64,000 bases of DNA from Ruminococcus sp. UNK.MGS-30 (GTDB lineage Bacteria; Bacillota; Clostridia; Oscillospirales; Ruminococcaceae): positions 310,001 to 374,000 of the forward strand of contig LBCK01000001.1 in the NCBI GenBank assembly GCA_000980705.1, in the 5' to 3' direction. A program made the position numbers and the translations under genes. The stretch's first letter is position 1. Each line of letters starts with the position of its first letter. Below, piece after piece: positions 1-8,904 of this stretch. The notes beneath the pieces are model-generated. The model searched no databases and had not been told where the DNA came from. It worked only from the letters and a program-made list of their open reading frames with translations.

Positions 1-399
1 GCTTCCCGTCGGTCCTGTCACCAGGATCAGACCTCTGGGCTGGTCTGCCAGATTTTGCAGCACCTTCGGCATCTGAAGCTGTTCCAGCGTCGGGATGGTG
101 TTGTTCAGCAGTCGGATAGTTGCCGCCACCTTTTTCATCTGCCGGAACACGTTGACACGCTGACGGCAATAGTCCGGCGTTTCAATGGCAAAGTCCACGT
201 CGTCGCCGTTTTCCAGCTGTTCCCGCTGTTCATCGCTGAGCATGGACAGGATCATTTCCCGTGTTTCTGCCGCCGGAAACGAAAAGCCGCTGTCCAGCAG
301 CTGTCCGTGGATACGGAATGAAACCGGCATTCCCTCGCTGATATGGATATCGGAACACTTTTTCTCCCGGGCCTTCATAATGAGTTCGTTCATTGTCAT
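1..399 (-). CDS. pilT: PilT retraction ATPase, N-terminal part (cut by window edge)
   Basis: The first 133 residues of a PilT-family hexameric ATPase, which powers type IV pilus retraction at the cytoplasmic face of the membrane. The N-terminal stretch KCSDIHISEGIPVSFRIHG is the usual PilT opening, and the frame runs off the window inside the Walker A motif (GPTGS, with the GK outside). The start chosen is the ATG at 399, preceded by GGAAAGG; a second in-frame ATG lies two codons on. It follows pilB by 24 bases and is the last visible gene of the pilus operon. The C-terminal two thirds are outside the window. Confidence 0.93.
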   Translation of the reverse strand, partial: MTMNELIMKAREKKCSDIHISEGMPVSFRIHGQLLDSGFSFPAAETREMILSMLSDEQREQLENGDDVDFAIETPDYCRQRVNVFRQMKKVAATIRLLNNTIPTLEQLQMPKVLQNLADQPRGLILVTGPTGS

Positions 400-423
400 G
401 GCAGTATACCATCCTTTCCCTGT

Positions 424-2100
424 TTAATCCGAATAATAAGCGATCTTCATGACCTCTTCCGGCGTTGTTACGCCCTCTTTTACCAGGTCGATGGCGCTGT
501 CCATCAGACTGCGCATTCCCTGGGTCTTTTTTGCATATTCCAGCATTTCCTGGCTGTCTGCACTTCTGGCGATCATGCGTTTCAGTGTCTTGTCGATGTA
601 TACCATCTCGTGGATGGAGATACGGCCCTTATAGCCGGTATTGTTGCAGACCTTACAGCCCTTGCCCCGGGTAATCATGGGGATGCCGTCGCCCACAATA
701 GCGATATCCTCTGCCGTTGCCGGCTCTTCGTATTTGCAGAACTGGCAGACCTTGCGCACCAGACGCTGTGCCACGATGCCTACCACGGAGTTGGAGATCA
801 GATACGGCGCAACGCCCATGTCCGCCAGACGGACGATGGAAGAGATCGCATCGTTGGTGTGCAGGGTGGAGACAACCAGGTGTCCGGTGATTGCCGAGCG
901 GACGGAGATCTCCGCCGTCTCTGCGTCACGTGTCTCACCGATCATGATGATATCCGGGTCCTGACGGAGCAAAGCACGCAGTCCCACGGCAAAGGTCATG
1001 CCGGCAGTCACATTCACCGATGTCTGGGTGATATTGGGCAGGTCCTTTTCCACCGGGTCCTCGATGGTGGAAATGTTTACCGGACGCTCCGCCAGACGCT
1101 GCAGTACCATGTAAAGCGTGGTCGTCTTACCGGAACCGGTAGGCCCTGTGATGTAGATAATGCCGTTCGGCGCAGACATCATTTTCATCAGCATATTGTA
1201 GGAATAATCGTTCATGCCGAAGTGTCCGGCGTGGTCGATCTTGGTATCCGAAACCAGATAACGCATAACTACCTTTTCCCCGTGTGTGGTGGGCAGGATG
1301 GAAATACGCATACTGATATCAATGCCCTCCAGCACAGCGTGGAAGTTGCCGTCCTGGGGGATACGCTTTTCGGCAATATTCAGATTGCTCATAATCTTGA
1401 TACGGGCAACGATGGAGTTATGCAGCGCCTTTTCCAGCGTCAGATAGCTGATCATCTGTCCGTCGATACGCATACGCACCTGGGTGAAATCCTTGAACGG
1501 CTCAATGTGGATATCGCTGGCGTTGGTACTGTAGCCACGCACCAGCAGAGAGTTTATCAGCTTGATGATCGGCACATCGTCGTCCGCATCGTCTGCGGTG
1601 AGCTGCGGCACTTCAATATCCTCGGCGGAAATATTCGCTTTTTTCGCCGCCTGCTTGGTGCTGATCTCGGCGTAGTAATATTCGATTGCCTTCTTGATCC
1701 GCTTTTCCTCACTCAGCAGCACCTCCAGCGGCATATCCACGATCTGGCGGATATCCTCCTGGGCATAAAAGTTCAGCGGATCGGACATTGCCAGCTGCAA
1801 TTTCCCGTCATTTTCCGACAGCGCAATGACATTATACTTCTCTGCCAGCTGTTTCGGGACCTTCGCCACCACATCCACATTGACTTCGTACTCTTCCAGA
1901 TTCACCATCTGAAGATCCAGCTTTTTCCCCAGCGCCTCCAGAACCTGGGTCTCTGTGACAAAGCCCATTTCTTTCAGCAGTGTGCCAAACCGCACCTTTT
2001 TGCCGGTCTGCGTTTTCTGGAACTGCAGCGCCTGGTCGATCTGTTCCTGCGTGATATAGCCGTATTCCTTCAGCACTTCGCCGATTGGTAAATTCTTCAA
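424..2100 (-). CDS. pilB: PilB/GspE-type pilus assembly ATPase
   Basis: Extension ATPase that drives pilin polymerisation from the inner face of the membrane. Order of parts: N-terminal MshEN/GspE-N-like domain (about 1-150), linker, and a catalytic secretion ATPase domain with Walker A GPTGSGKT at about residue 319, an Asp box DPDIIMIGE, a His box STLHTND, and a four-cysteine zinc site (CQFC near 453, CKVC near 482). At 558 residues it is of normal length. Two starts are possible: GTG at 2109 or TTG at 2100. TTG is preferred because AAAGGTGA lies five bases upstream and the product then begins MKNLPIGEVL, a typical PilB start. Confidence 0.95.
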   Translation of the reverse strand: MKNLPIGEVLKEYGYITQEQIDQALQFQKTQTGKKVRFGTLLKEMGFVTETQVLEALGKKLDLQMVNLEEYEVNVDVVAKVPKQLAEKYNVIALSENDGKLQLAMSDPLNFYAQEDIRQIVDMPLEVLLSEEKRIKKAIEYYYAEISTKQAAKKANISAEDIEVPQLTADDADDDVPIIKLINSLLVRGYSTNASDIHIEPFKDFTQVRMRIDGQMISYLTLEKALHNSIVARIKIMSNLNIAEKRIPQDGNFHAVLEGIDISMRISILPTTHGEKVVMRYLVSDTKIDHAGHFGMNDYSYNMLMKMMSAPNGIIYITGPTGSGKTTTLYMVLQRLAERPVNISTIEDPVEKDLPNITQTSVNVTAGMTFAVGLRALLRQDPDIIMIGETRDAETAEISVRSAITGHLVVSTLHTNDAISSIVRLADMGVAPYLISNSVVGIVAQRLVRKVCQFCKYEEPATAEDIAIVGDGIPMITRGKGCKVCNNTGYKGRISIHEMVYIDKTLKRMIARSADSQEMLEYAKKTQGMRSLMDSAIDLVKEGVTTPEEVMKIAYYSD

Positions 2101-2130
2101 TGCTCTCACCTTTCCCCTGTTGTTTTACCT

Positions 2131-2736
2131 TTATTCCAAACTGCCGATGTATAAATATGTGGATGTACCCGTATTGCTGTAGACATGGGATGAATCCGCA
2201 GCAGTGATTACCGTAACGCTGCTGTTTTTCAGTGCCACGGTACGTTCCTCCGAATAGTACACCGTGTCATTCCGCTTGATGCGCACCGTCAGAACCGCCG
2301 TGTTCCCGGAGCCGCTTTTCAGATCGATCTCCGCATCATAATTTCCCAGCTTGCAGAGGACGTTGTGAATCTCATTTTTGCTGTCCTCCGCATCGGAATA
2401 ATACAGATAACCGTCCTCCACCAGTTCTTTTTTCCCGTCATCGTCATCTTTGACCGATAGAAAAACCTGGTGTGCACAGTCCGCCTTGCGGGAAATATCT
2501 GAAATGCCGCCGTAAGAACCGCCGATCTCTTTTGCATAGTTCAGCCGATCCTCCAGCTGTTCCATGACCGCAATGCCCTTGGACTGGGCGTTGAACATAA
2601 TGACATTCTGACAGAAGATACGCATGGCGTTCAGCAGAATTGCCGACGCCGATGCCACCAGAATGCCGATCAGCAGAACCGTCACGACTTCTTCTGCCAG
2701 CGTAAAGCCTTTTCGGTTTTTTTCTATCCTCCGCAT
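2131..2736 (-). CDS. prepilin-like protein with N-methylation motif
   Basis: A 201-residue pseudopilin. The leader ends in KGFTLAEE, a type III signal cleaved before Phe by a prepilin peptidase, with Glu at mature position +5, followed by a hydrophobic helix (TVLLIGILVASASAILL). The rest is a probable globular head domain with no cysteine pair that stands out. The position between pilB and other small pilin genes suggests a minor pilin (PilW/GspJ-like by position). An AAAGGAGG ribosome site precedes the ATG. Its exact role in the tip complex cannot be read from the sequence. Confidence 0.85.
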   Translation of the reverse strand: MRRIEKNRKGFTLAEEVVTVLLIGILVASASAILLNAMRIFCQNVIMFNAQSKGIAVMEQLEDRLNYAKEIGGSYGGISDISRKADCAHQVFLSVKDDDDGKKELVEDGYLYYSDAEDSKNEIHNVLCKLGNYDAEIDLKSGSGNTAVLTVRIKRNDTVYYSEERTVALKNSSVTVITAADSSHVYSNTGTSTYLYIGSLE

Positions 2737-2791
2737 CTGGTCATCCTCCTTTGCCGCAGCGGAACGCCCGGCATTCTGCGCCGGACAGCGC

Positions 2792-3085
2792 TTACGATTT
2801 CGGACTGTACTTCACAAATCCGTCCGCCGAACGCTTCTGGACTTCAAACGTCGTTGTCGTGCCGTCTTTTCCGGTTACGGTAATGGTATCGTCCGACACC
2901 GATGCACCGCTCCCGTCCAGGTCTGCCGCAGCCGTTTTCCGCTGCTGATTTTTCAGCCGTGCGCCGGAATTGATAAAGTTCGACCCGGACGCAATGCCGA
3001 TCATGCCAATGGCAAAGGACATGGAGACCATCGCAAAGGCAATGACCACTTCTACCACAGTCGTTCCCTTATGTTGTTTTCGCAT
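2792..3085 (-). CDS. small pilin-like protein (PilV/GspI-like)
   Basis: A 97-residue protein with a short basic leader, KGTTVVEVV and a hydrophobic segment, so a class III signal with Thr instead of Phe at +1 and Glu at +5. This resembles minor pilins of the PilV/GspI group. The mature domain is unusually short and polar (Ser, Thr, Asp, Lys), ending in SPKS. The start is supported by AAGGAG eight bases upstream. It sits 12 bases after the preceding gene, so translational linkage is likely. The Thr at +1 is uncommon but is found in minor pilins. Confidence 0.75.
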   Translation of the reverse strand: MRKQHKGTTVVEVVIAFAMVSMSFAIGMIGIASGSNFINSGARLKNQQRKTAAADLDGSGASVSDDTITVTGKDGTTTTFEVQKRSADGFVKYSPKS

Positions 3086-3097
3086 ACGCCCATCTCC

Positions 3098-3613
3098 TTA
3101 CAGATGATAAAAGCCGATCAGCTGCCAGGTGTTGTTTTTCACCGCCAGCTTTGCACAAACCTCTGAAAGCTCTTTTTCTCCGCCGCCGCTGGTATTGCGT
3201 GTCACCTTTGCGGTGAGGTAGATCTCTCCGGACAGCCGCTTTTTATTCACATCGCTTTCGCTGTCGTTCACCACAGAGTGGTTGACCGTCACCGTACAAG
3301 TCCAGTTTGCGGCATCCGGGAACGAGATGGTAAAGGTCTCTGCGGTATTGCCGGCGCTGACATACATACTGGTATAGGTTCCGTCCGTGCCGTCTGTCAG
3401 TGCGGTTCCCTCTTTGCAGATATCCGACTGCACCAGTTCGATGGCAGATTCCGCATAGAACTTCGCCTGGAGACGATTGTTTTCCTCCTGCTCCCGCATG
3501 AAATACATCCGGTCAACGAGGATGATCCCGGCAGAAATCAGCGAGATCATCAGCATCACCAGCACCGCCCAGAGAATCGCCGAGCCATTTCGCTGTGCTG
3601 TTTTCCGTTTCAT
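3098..3613 (-). CDS. PilX-like membrane-anchored pilus assembly protein
   Basis: A 171-residue protein with a basic N-terminus, a transmembrane helix (ILWAVLVMLMISLISAGIIL) and a following amphipathic stretch rich in Glu and Arg (REQEENNRLQAKFYAESAIE). This AESA-type helix is typical of PilX/GspK-like proteins. The C-terminal part is a predicted beta-rich extracytoplasmic domain. It lies between pilO and the minor pilin genes with short gaps. No exact family name can be assigned without a profile search. Confidence 0.7.
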   Translation of the reverse strand: MKRKTAQRNGSAILWAVLVMLMISLISAGIILVDRMYFMREQEENNRLQAKFYAESAIELVQSDICKEGTALTDGTDGTYTSMYVSAGNTAETFTISFPDAANWTCTVTVNHSVVNDSESDVNKKRLSGEIYLTAKVTRNTSGGGEKELSEVCAKLAVKNNTWQLIGFYHL

Positions 3614-3628
3614 ATGGCATCACCCATT

Positions 3629-4402
3629 TTACGCTGCCGGCGTTTCTGCGGCAGCAGCTGTGGATTCTTCTGTCTGTGTATCCCGGTCTGTCTCCAGCGG
3701 ACTCTTATACATATACGCTGTAATGGTCATCGTAAAGCTGTACAGATCCTGGAATTTATCCTCTGTTCCGGTCGTCGTGCCGTCTGCTGCGGCAGTTTCC
3801 TGCTTTTCCACACTGTTGAAAGAGTATGCGGTGATTCCCAGGAAAGATACCCGGTTCACAAAATCCAGCATCTGTTTCATGTTGCGGTAATCGCCCTCCA
3901 TGGTATATGTAAAGTCACAGCAATACTCACCCGTTGCCGTATAAGCCGCTGTGCTGCCGTCTGCGGCAGAACCGTCTGTGCCGGATGTTCCGGCGGTATT
4001 TGCCACGTCATCCGGAGACGCCGTCACCAGATTGCCCTCGCCGTCAATGTAGTACTGCATGGTCTGTCCGATGGAAAGCCCGTTTACGGTCACGCCGCAT
4101 TCGTGCATGACAAACGTCAGAAAGCGGTCGATGCGCTCGGCATCGCTCAGCGGAAACAGTTTTTTGGTCTCCTCGCTGTTCTTTTCGTTCCAGCCGTCCA
4201 GCGCCGCCATGTTCTGGTCATAGCTCTCGCTCTGCACCAGCAGATCGGAATACTGCTGGTTCAGCGTTTCCAGATCTTCTTTTGCTTTTGACGCACTTTT
4301 TATTTGCGGACTAATCAGAAATTGCCAAAACAGTATAATGACCAATATAGCACACAGCACAGAAAGCAATATCGCCTGTTTCCGAGTAACTTCAGTTGTC
4401 AT
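3629..4402 (-). CDS. pilO: PilO-like inner membrane alignment protein
   Basis: A 257-residue bitopic protein: short cytoplasmic end, one transmembrane helix (about 9-29), a coiled-coil segment (about 32-75) and a ferredoxin-like periplasmic-type domain with Thr/Ser-rich insertions. This is the PilO architecture, which pairs with PilN and connects the cytoplasmic PilM ring to the pilus. The ATG overlaps the pilN stop as ATGA, showing translational coupling. The central Gly/Ser/Ala/Asp-rich stretch (about 128-145) and the acidic, Ala-rich tail are longer than in proteobacterial PilO. Identification rests on topology and gene order more than on residues. Confidence 0.8.
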   Translation of the reverse strand: MTTEVTRKQAILLSVLCAILVIILFWQFLISPQIKSASKAKEDLETLNQQYSDLLVQSESYDQNMAALDGWNEKNSEETKKLFPLSDAERIDRFLTFVMHECGVTVNGLSIGQTMQYYIDGEGNLVTASPDDVANTAGTSGTDGSAADGSTAAYTATGEYCCDFTYTMEGDYRNMKQMLDFVNRVSFLGITAYSFNSVEKQETAAADGTTTGTEDKFQDLYSFTMTITAYMYKSPLETDRDTQTEESTAAAAETPAA

Positions 4403-5058
4403 TGTGCCACCTCCGTTGTCGTCTCTACGGGATTGCCGTCTGCGTCAGTTACTGTCGTCTCCGCCGACTTGAACACAGCGCTTATTGTATAGGTATACGT
4501 GCCTTCCGAAAAGGTATAGCCGTCATAGGTGACCGTGGAAAACAGTCCCAGCCGTGTCAGATTCGCCACGAACGTGGAGACATATTGGCTGTCAGTCGAA
4601 TACGCATCAATGGAAAGCACCGAACCGTCATAGGACAGCCCCGTGATCTTCGCCACCTTGGTTGCACCTTTGCTGGGGCTTACGGTATCTTCGCAGGAGA
4701 CCAGCTTTTCCACCAGGTCGTCAGAAAAGTTATCGCAGTATTCCTGGCTGCCGTCAATCTTCACCCGTATCTCACTGTAGGCGTTCCCGGCGGTGCGGAG
4801 CGTATTGATGTCCGCTGCCACCGCATTGGCGTTGTTGATCTTTTCCATGAGTTCCGCATCGTTCGCCTTTTCCTGCATCTCTGCCACCAGGTTTTCCTGG
4901 GTGTGGACATAGACTCTTGCGCCCACATAGCCGCCGACCAGCAGCACGACTGCAGCCGCACCTGCCACGGCGAAAAGAGCACCCTTTTTCACGGTATTCT
5001 TTTTCGGCGCAACGACAAGAGGATACAGGTTCATATCCTTCTTTGGTATTTTTGCCAT
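4399..5058 (-). CDS. pilN: PilN-like inner membrane protein
   Basis: A 219-residue protein starting MAKIPKKDMNLYPL. The Asn-Leu-containing N-terminal peptide corresponds to the PilN segment that binds PilM. It is followed by a transmembrane helix (about 26-47), a coiled coil and a small alpha/beta domain. It lies between pilM and pilO in the conserved MNO order and shares four bases with pilO. A GGAGGG site precedes the ATG at 5058. Gram-positive cells have no PilQ secretin, so this complex probably only joins the cytoplasmic ATPases to the pilus platform. Confidence 0.85.
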   Translation of the reverse strand: MAKIPKKDMNLYPLVVAPKKNTVKKGALFAVAGAAAVVLLVGGYVGARVYVHTQENLVAEMQEKANDAELMEKINNANAVAADINTLRTAGNAYSEIRVKIDGSQEYCDNFSDDLVEKLVSCEDTVSPSKGATKVAKITGLSYDGSVLSIDAYSTDSQYVSTFVANLTRLGLFSTVTYDGYTFSEGTYTYTISAVFKSAETTVTDADGNPVETTTEVAQ

Positions 5059-5079
5059 TCCAAATCCCTCCTGTCCGAT

Positions 5080-5991
5080 TTAGTCCGAATAGCGGATCAA
5101 GCTGCCCAGCAGCACGATAAAGTCACCGGGATTCATTCCCTCCGACAGCCCCAGCTCGCCCGGCTGGTATTCCGGGAAAGCCCGGACGGTCACGCCGAAA
5201 TTGCTTGCAAAATGCGGAAACATCTGCACCGAATCTCCGGGGAATCCGCAGAGGAAAATATCGGTGATGTCTGCGCCGGTCTGTTCCGACTTGTTGAACT
5301 GGATGATGCTGTTGATGTTCTGCCCCACTTCCCGTTCGAACCCTTCGTCCGCCGGGTCAGCCAGGATGCGGCTGCGGCGTGTCATGACGAAGTTGTCGTT
5401 GGAGAACAGGCACTGCATCAGCATATTCTTATCCAGGATAAACACGGCATAGGTCTTATTCTGGAGCGACTTGAGCCGTTTCATCATCTTAATGAGGCAG
5501 TTCTGCACCAGGTCGATCACATCCAGTTCGATCTTCGCCTCTTTGAACAGGCTGATATAGCTGGTGACGAACTCCTTCGTGGAAAGCACCGCCAGGATGC
5601 TGCACGAGCCGTCCTGGTTCTTGGGGTTCACCACGGAATAATCCACCAGCATATTCTGTACGCCCTCAATATCCTTGAACTCCGCCCGGATAAGACCCGG
5701 GACGTTCTTCGGATTCACCTGAGGGATTTTCAGCGGTTTCACCGTAATGGAACTGCCGTTCACCACCAGCGTCACATCTTTTGTGGGCAGGTTGTTCTTC
5801 TGCCACATCTGGGTGAGCGTATTCTGGAGCGAATAGTTGTTCATGATAATGCCGTTGAGGATACAGCCCTCTTCCAGGGGTTCTTCGTAAAAATTCACGA
5901 CCTGGAGCTTATTCTTCACACAGCTGCCGGTCAGCACCTGTATCTTGTTGTTTGTGATATACACGTGAGCGGAAACACCCTTTTTCTTCAC
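5080..5991 (-). CDS. pilM: PilM actin-like pilus assembly protein
   Basis: A 303-residue cytoplasmic protein of the actin/FtsA-like PilM family, which binds the N-terminal tail of PilN and organises the platform around PilC. Visible features are the first beta strands (AHVYITNNKIQVLTG), VTLVVNGSSITVKPLKIP in the middle, and the late segment DIFLCGFPGD that fits the second nucleotide-binding loop. It starts with GTG at 5991, seven bases after AGAGGTG. At about 300 residues it is slightly shorter than the 350 of Gram-negative PilM. Confidence 0.88.
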   Translation of the reverse strand: MKKKGVSAHVYITNNKIQVLTGSCVKNKLQVVNFYEEPLEEGCILNGIIMNNYSLQNTLTQMWQKNNLPTKDVTLVVNGSSITVKPLKIPQVNPKNVPGLIRAEFKDIEGVQNMLVDYSVVNPKNQDGSCSILAVLSTKEFVTSYISLFKEAKIELDVIDLVQNCLIKMMKRLKSLQNKTYAVFILDKNMLMQCLFSNDNFVMTRRSRILADPADEGFEREVGQNINSIIQFNKSEQTGADITDIFLCGFPGDSVQMFPHFASNFGVTVRAFPEYQPGELGLSEGMNPGDFIVLLGSLIRYSD

Positions 5992-6017
5992 GAAAGTTCA
6001 CCTCTTTTTCTCTTCTC

Positions 6018-7262
6018 TTAGCCCAAAAATCTGCCCAGCGTCCGCCCGATCCAGGCGAAAACTGCGGTGGTATTTTCATCGATATTGCCGTACATGGAGT
6101 ACATCGGCACCAGAACGGAGACCATAACGCCTGCGACAACGATACCGAGAATGACGATCATCAGCGGTTCGATAATGGACATCATGGACTTGATGGCGGC
6201 GCTGGACTCATACTCATAGTCGTCTGCGGTGGAGAGCAGCATTGCGTCCAGCTTACCGGTCTCTTCGCCCACCTTGATGGTATCGCCCAGCTTGCTGTCA
6301 AAGCCGTCCATCGCCATAATGGATTCCGACAGGGCATTTCCCACCCGGATGCTCTTGATACAGCCGTCAAACTGGGAGCGGAGATAGCTGTTGTTCACCG
6401 TGTCCCGTGAGATCTGGAGCGCATTCAGAATGGACAGACCGCTGGTATACAGCGACGCCAGCGTCCGGGAAAAGCTTGCCGTATAGACGATGCGCACCAG
6501 GTTTCCGATCTTCGGGAGATGCACTACCATCCGGTCGATGGCGAGCCGTGTTGCCGGCGTCCGCATGAGGAAGATAAACAGCGCCACCAGCGCACCCACC
6601 ACGCCCACGGCAACATACCAGTAATGGGTGAGGAAATTGCTTATGCCCATCAGAACCCTTGTCATAAGCGGCAGTTCCATGTCCGTGAACATATCGCCGA
6701 ACATGGGCAGGATAAACGTAAACATCACGATAATGACCAGCACCAGCAGGATCATCAGCACGATGGGGTACGCCAGAGCGCCCTTGACCTGAGACTTGAT
6801 GCGCTGTTGTTTCTGAAAGTGCTGTCCCATGCTGAGAAAGGTATCGCCGATCTTACCGCTCGCCTCGCCGGCACGCACCATGCTGATGAGCAGTTCGGGA
6901 AAGACCTTGCCCTGGTCTGCCATCGCCTCGGAAAGCGCCTTGCCGTGTTTCAGATCCGTGGTGATATCCGAAAAGGACTTTCGGGCGAATTTGGAGATGC
7001 TGGCACGGTTGGAAATAATGTTGAAAGACTGGATCACCGAAACGCCGGCATCCAGCAGGCTGCCCAGCTGGCGGCAGAAATCGGTCAGTTCCTTGGGTTT
7101 CAGTTTCGACCCGAACGAAGTTTTGTTGGTCTGGGTATAGTCCAGCAGGAACAGGTCCTGTTTTTTCAGTTCGTTCAGCAGTGCCTCCGGGTCGGATGCC
7201 ACCAGATTGCCACGCACGGTCTTTCCGCTCATGGCTGTGGCACGGTATTTGTAATTTGGCAC
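6018..7262 (-). CDS. pilC: PilC/GspF inner membrane platform protein
   Basis: Polytopic platform protein (414 residues) with two T2SSF domains, about 70-190 and 275-400, each ending in transmembrane helices (LMILLVLVIIVMFTFILPMF, YVAVGVVGALVALFIFLM, and a C-terminal pair). Family motifs ARAGEASGKIG and VGEETGKLD are present in the two repeats. Two in-frame GTG codons compete for the start: 7271 lies directly on the ribosome site, whereas 7262 is six bases past AGAGGTG and is preferred. Gene order pilC-pilM-pilN-pilO matches other clostridial pilus loci. Confidence 0.94.
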   Translation of the reverse strand: MPNYKYRATAMSGKTVRGNLVASDPEALLNELKKQDLFLLDYTQTNKTSFGSKLKPKELTDFCRQLGSLLDAGVSVIQSFNIISNRASISKFARKSFSDITTDLKHGKALSEAMADQGKVFPELLISMVRAGEASGKIGDTFLSMGQHFQKQQRIKSQVKGALAYPIVLMILLVLVIIVMFTFILPMFGDMFTDMELPLMTRVLMGISNFLTHYWYVAVGVVGALVALFIFLMRTPATRLAIDRMVVHLPKIGNLVRIVYTASFSRTLASLYTSGLSILNALQISRDTVNNSYLRSQFDGCIKSIRVGNALSESIMAMDGFDSKLGDTIKVGEETGKLDAMLLSTADDYEYESSAAIKSMMSIIEPLMIVILGIVVAGVMVSVLVPMYSMYGNIDENTTAVFAWIGRTLGRFLG

Positions 7263-7492
7263 GGTATTCACCTCTTGTCGTGTCCTGGCGATTGGGTTAT
7301 ATTTTCAAGCGTTTTGCACGCCGCCACTGTAGGGGCAGATGCCCACATCCGCCCGTTCAACCCCTCAGTCACCTACGGTGACAGCTCAGCACAAGGCACA
7401 CCCTGCGGGCGCCCTAAAGGGGAGCCAAATCGCCTCCTCTTATAGAGGAGGTGCCCGATAGGGCGGAGGAGTCTTGGCGGCGGAGTCGATGT
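7263..7492. repeat. intergenic palindromic repeat cluster between pilC and DUF559 gene
   Basis: This gap holds several short GC-rich inverted repeats: a GTCACC/GGTGAC hairpin near 7368-7382, the unit around 7382-7413 that recurs near 61646-61677, and a hairpin in which CCTCCTCT pairs with AGAGGAGG around 7431-7450. The same units occur in the other intergenic clusters of this window. No open frame or clear promoter for pilC was found inside, so pilC may be read from upstream of the DUF559 gene. Confidence 0.75.
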
Positions 7493-7882
7493 TTAGAAAG
7501 GACTCCCAGTTCTTTCACGCACCTTTTCCTCTATTGCAAGACAAACATAATCAAAATTCCGGTCAACCTCAGAATTCAAAAAACGCATAACTTCTAGCTG
7601 ATATCGTTCCAGAACCTCAGTACGGATACCATCATACTCCTCGCCCTCTTCTGTATAATGCTGCGAGCCGTCCAGTTCGATTACCAGCCTCGCCGAGTAG
7701 CAGAAAAAATCGACAATATAGCCATCAATCGCCCGCTGGCGTTTCCAATTTTCCTGTCGGTACCCTAAAAAATCGTACCACAAATGGCGCTCTTGTTTTG
7801 TCATATTTTTTCGCAGTTCTCTGGCTTTTTCTTTTAACGCACGATTATATCCGGTATACATCGGTGGTCGTTCGTTTTCCAT
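7493..7882 (-). CDS. DUF559 (Vsr-like) endonuclease-domain protein
   Basis: A 129-residue protein of the DUF559 group, which shares the PD-(D/E)XK/very-short-patch-repair nuclease fold. Visible are the N-terminal helix KNMTKQERHLWYDFLG, the core strand YIVDFFCYSARLVIELDG with the conserved D and E-x-D, and QHYTEEGEEYDGIRTEVLE. The start ATG follows GAAAGGAC. It has no link to pilus function. Repeat clusters lie on both sides, so it was probably inserted into the pilus locus as part of a repeat-bounded cassette. DNA nuclease activity is inferred from the fold only. Confidence 0.85.
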   Translation of the reverse strand: MENERPPMYTGYNRALKEKARELRKNMTKQERHLWYDFLGYRQENWKRQRAIDGYIVDFFCYSARLVIELDGSQHYTEEGEEYDGIRTEVLERYQLEVMRFLNSEVDRNFDYVCLAIEEKVRERTGSPF

Positions 7883-7913
7883 TGTTTTGTCCTTTCTCTG
7901 ACTTTTTGCTCGC

Positions 7914-8195
7914 CGACTCCTACCGACTCCTCCGCCATTTGGCTCCTCTTCCAGAGGAGCTGGCAGCCGTAAGGCTGACTGAGAAGTTTATAGTTTTTGG
8001 TAAGGCGAATTATGTAGGGGTCGATGCCTAATCGACCCAAGTGTACAGAAAAGAAAATACTTTTGCTTATTTTTCCGCTCGCCGACTCCTGCCAACTCCT
8101 CCGCCCTTCGGGCACCTCCTCTATGAGAGGAGGCTATTTGGCTCCTCTTCCAGAGGAGCTGGCAGCCGTAAGGCTGACTGAGGAGTCATGCGGTA
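7914..8195. repeat. GC-rich palindromic repeat cluster
   Basis: At least five hairpin units in about 280 bases: GGCTCCTCTTCCAGAGGAGC appears twice (near 7939 and 8139), each followed by GGCAGCCGTAAGGCTGACTG. A unit with GGTCGATG/CATCGACC-like pairing lies near 8017, and a CCTCC/GGAGG hairpin near 8113. The segment from about 7956 to 8060 is an inverted, roughly 85 percent identical copy of about 9535-9640, on the other side of the pilin gene. No gene is supported here. Confidence 0.8.
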
Positions 8196-8270
8196 TCTCC
8201 TCTCTTTCACCACAAACAATTCACAAAAGTGAAAAACAACCGACAGAACGCCAAAAGCCCAGAAACCAAA

Positions 8271-8305
8271 CAAAGCACCCAGCACCCAATGTGCTGAATG
8301 CTTTG
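8271..8305 (-). terminator. terminator of pilin gene
   Basis: CAAAGCA and CAGCA pair with TGCTG and TGCTTTG across a short loop. On the minus strand the stem runs into TTTGGTTTC. It lies 33 bases after the pilin stop, indicating that the pilin mRNA ends here and is separate from the pilC-pilT operon. Confidence 0.7.
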
Positions 8306-8337
8306 TATTGTTTTAGATGTTAGATGGGAAAATCAAG

Positions 8338-8841
8338 TTAAGATGCACTTACACTATACTTAGGAGATGCAGATGTATCATAAGTAACAGTATCACCATT
8401 TGAAGCTGTCATCACAAGCTTAGTAACGATGCCCTCACTTGCACCACTACCTAATTCAATTTTTGTAATAGCAGCACTTCCCGAGCCATTCAGTTCTGCA
8501 AGTGTCAATGTGGCTGACAGATAATTAGTTGCAGCACTCACATCACCAGAAAAAGTAGTAAATGTCACATCACCACTACCGGATGTATTGTTTACATATT
8601 TTTTATCGCTCGACGCATATGCGGACGAGGCAATTGTCTGTGCAGCTTGCACAGCAGATGCACATTCATCCTTAGAATTTGATTGTCTTGCCTGACGAAT
8701 ATAACCAACCAAGGACGGAACCAGTGCAGCGACCAGGATTGCCATAATTACCAGAACAACGATCAGTTCTACCAGGGAGAAGCCCTTGCGGTTCTTTTTC
8801 TTCTTCATTGCAGTGTTATAAATGTTCATCGGGGTTTTCAT
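8338..8841 (-). CDS. major type IV pilin candidate (PilA/PulG type)
   Basis: A 167-residue prepilin with a long basic leader ending KKKKNRKG, then FSLVELIVVLVIMAILVAAL, the canonical type III signal with Phe +1 and Glu +5. The mature protein has the N-terminal helix (YIRQARQSNSKDECASAVQAAQ) and a Ser/Thr/Gly-rich head. A GTG four codons upstream overlaps the ribosome site, so the ATG at 8841, eight bases past AAAGGTGG, is chosen. Its own strong promoter, structured leader and terminator fit a highly expressed main subunit. It needs a PilD peptidase that is not encoded in this window. Confidence 0.92.
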   Translation of the reverse strand: MKTPMNIYNTAMKKKKNRKGFSLVELIVVLVIMAILVAALVPSLVGYIRQARQSNSKDECASAVQAAQTIASSAYASSDKKYVNNTSGSGDVTFTTFSGDVSAATNYLSATLTLAELNGSGSAAITKIELGSGASEGIVTKLVMTASNGDTVTYDTSASPKYSVSAS

Positions 8842-8904
8842 ATTGGTTTCCACCTTTCAATTTTATAAAGTAAAATAAAATAACAATGTTCTCAGTTTTC
8901 ATCC

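Noticed and set aside
343..2091. Long plus-strand open frame opposite pilB
   Set aside because: It is an antisense shadow of pilB, whose motifs are complete; the frame has no ribosome site and a His/Cys-rich composition unlike a real protein.
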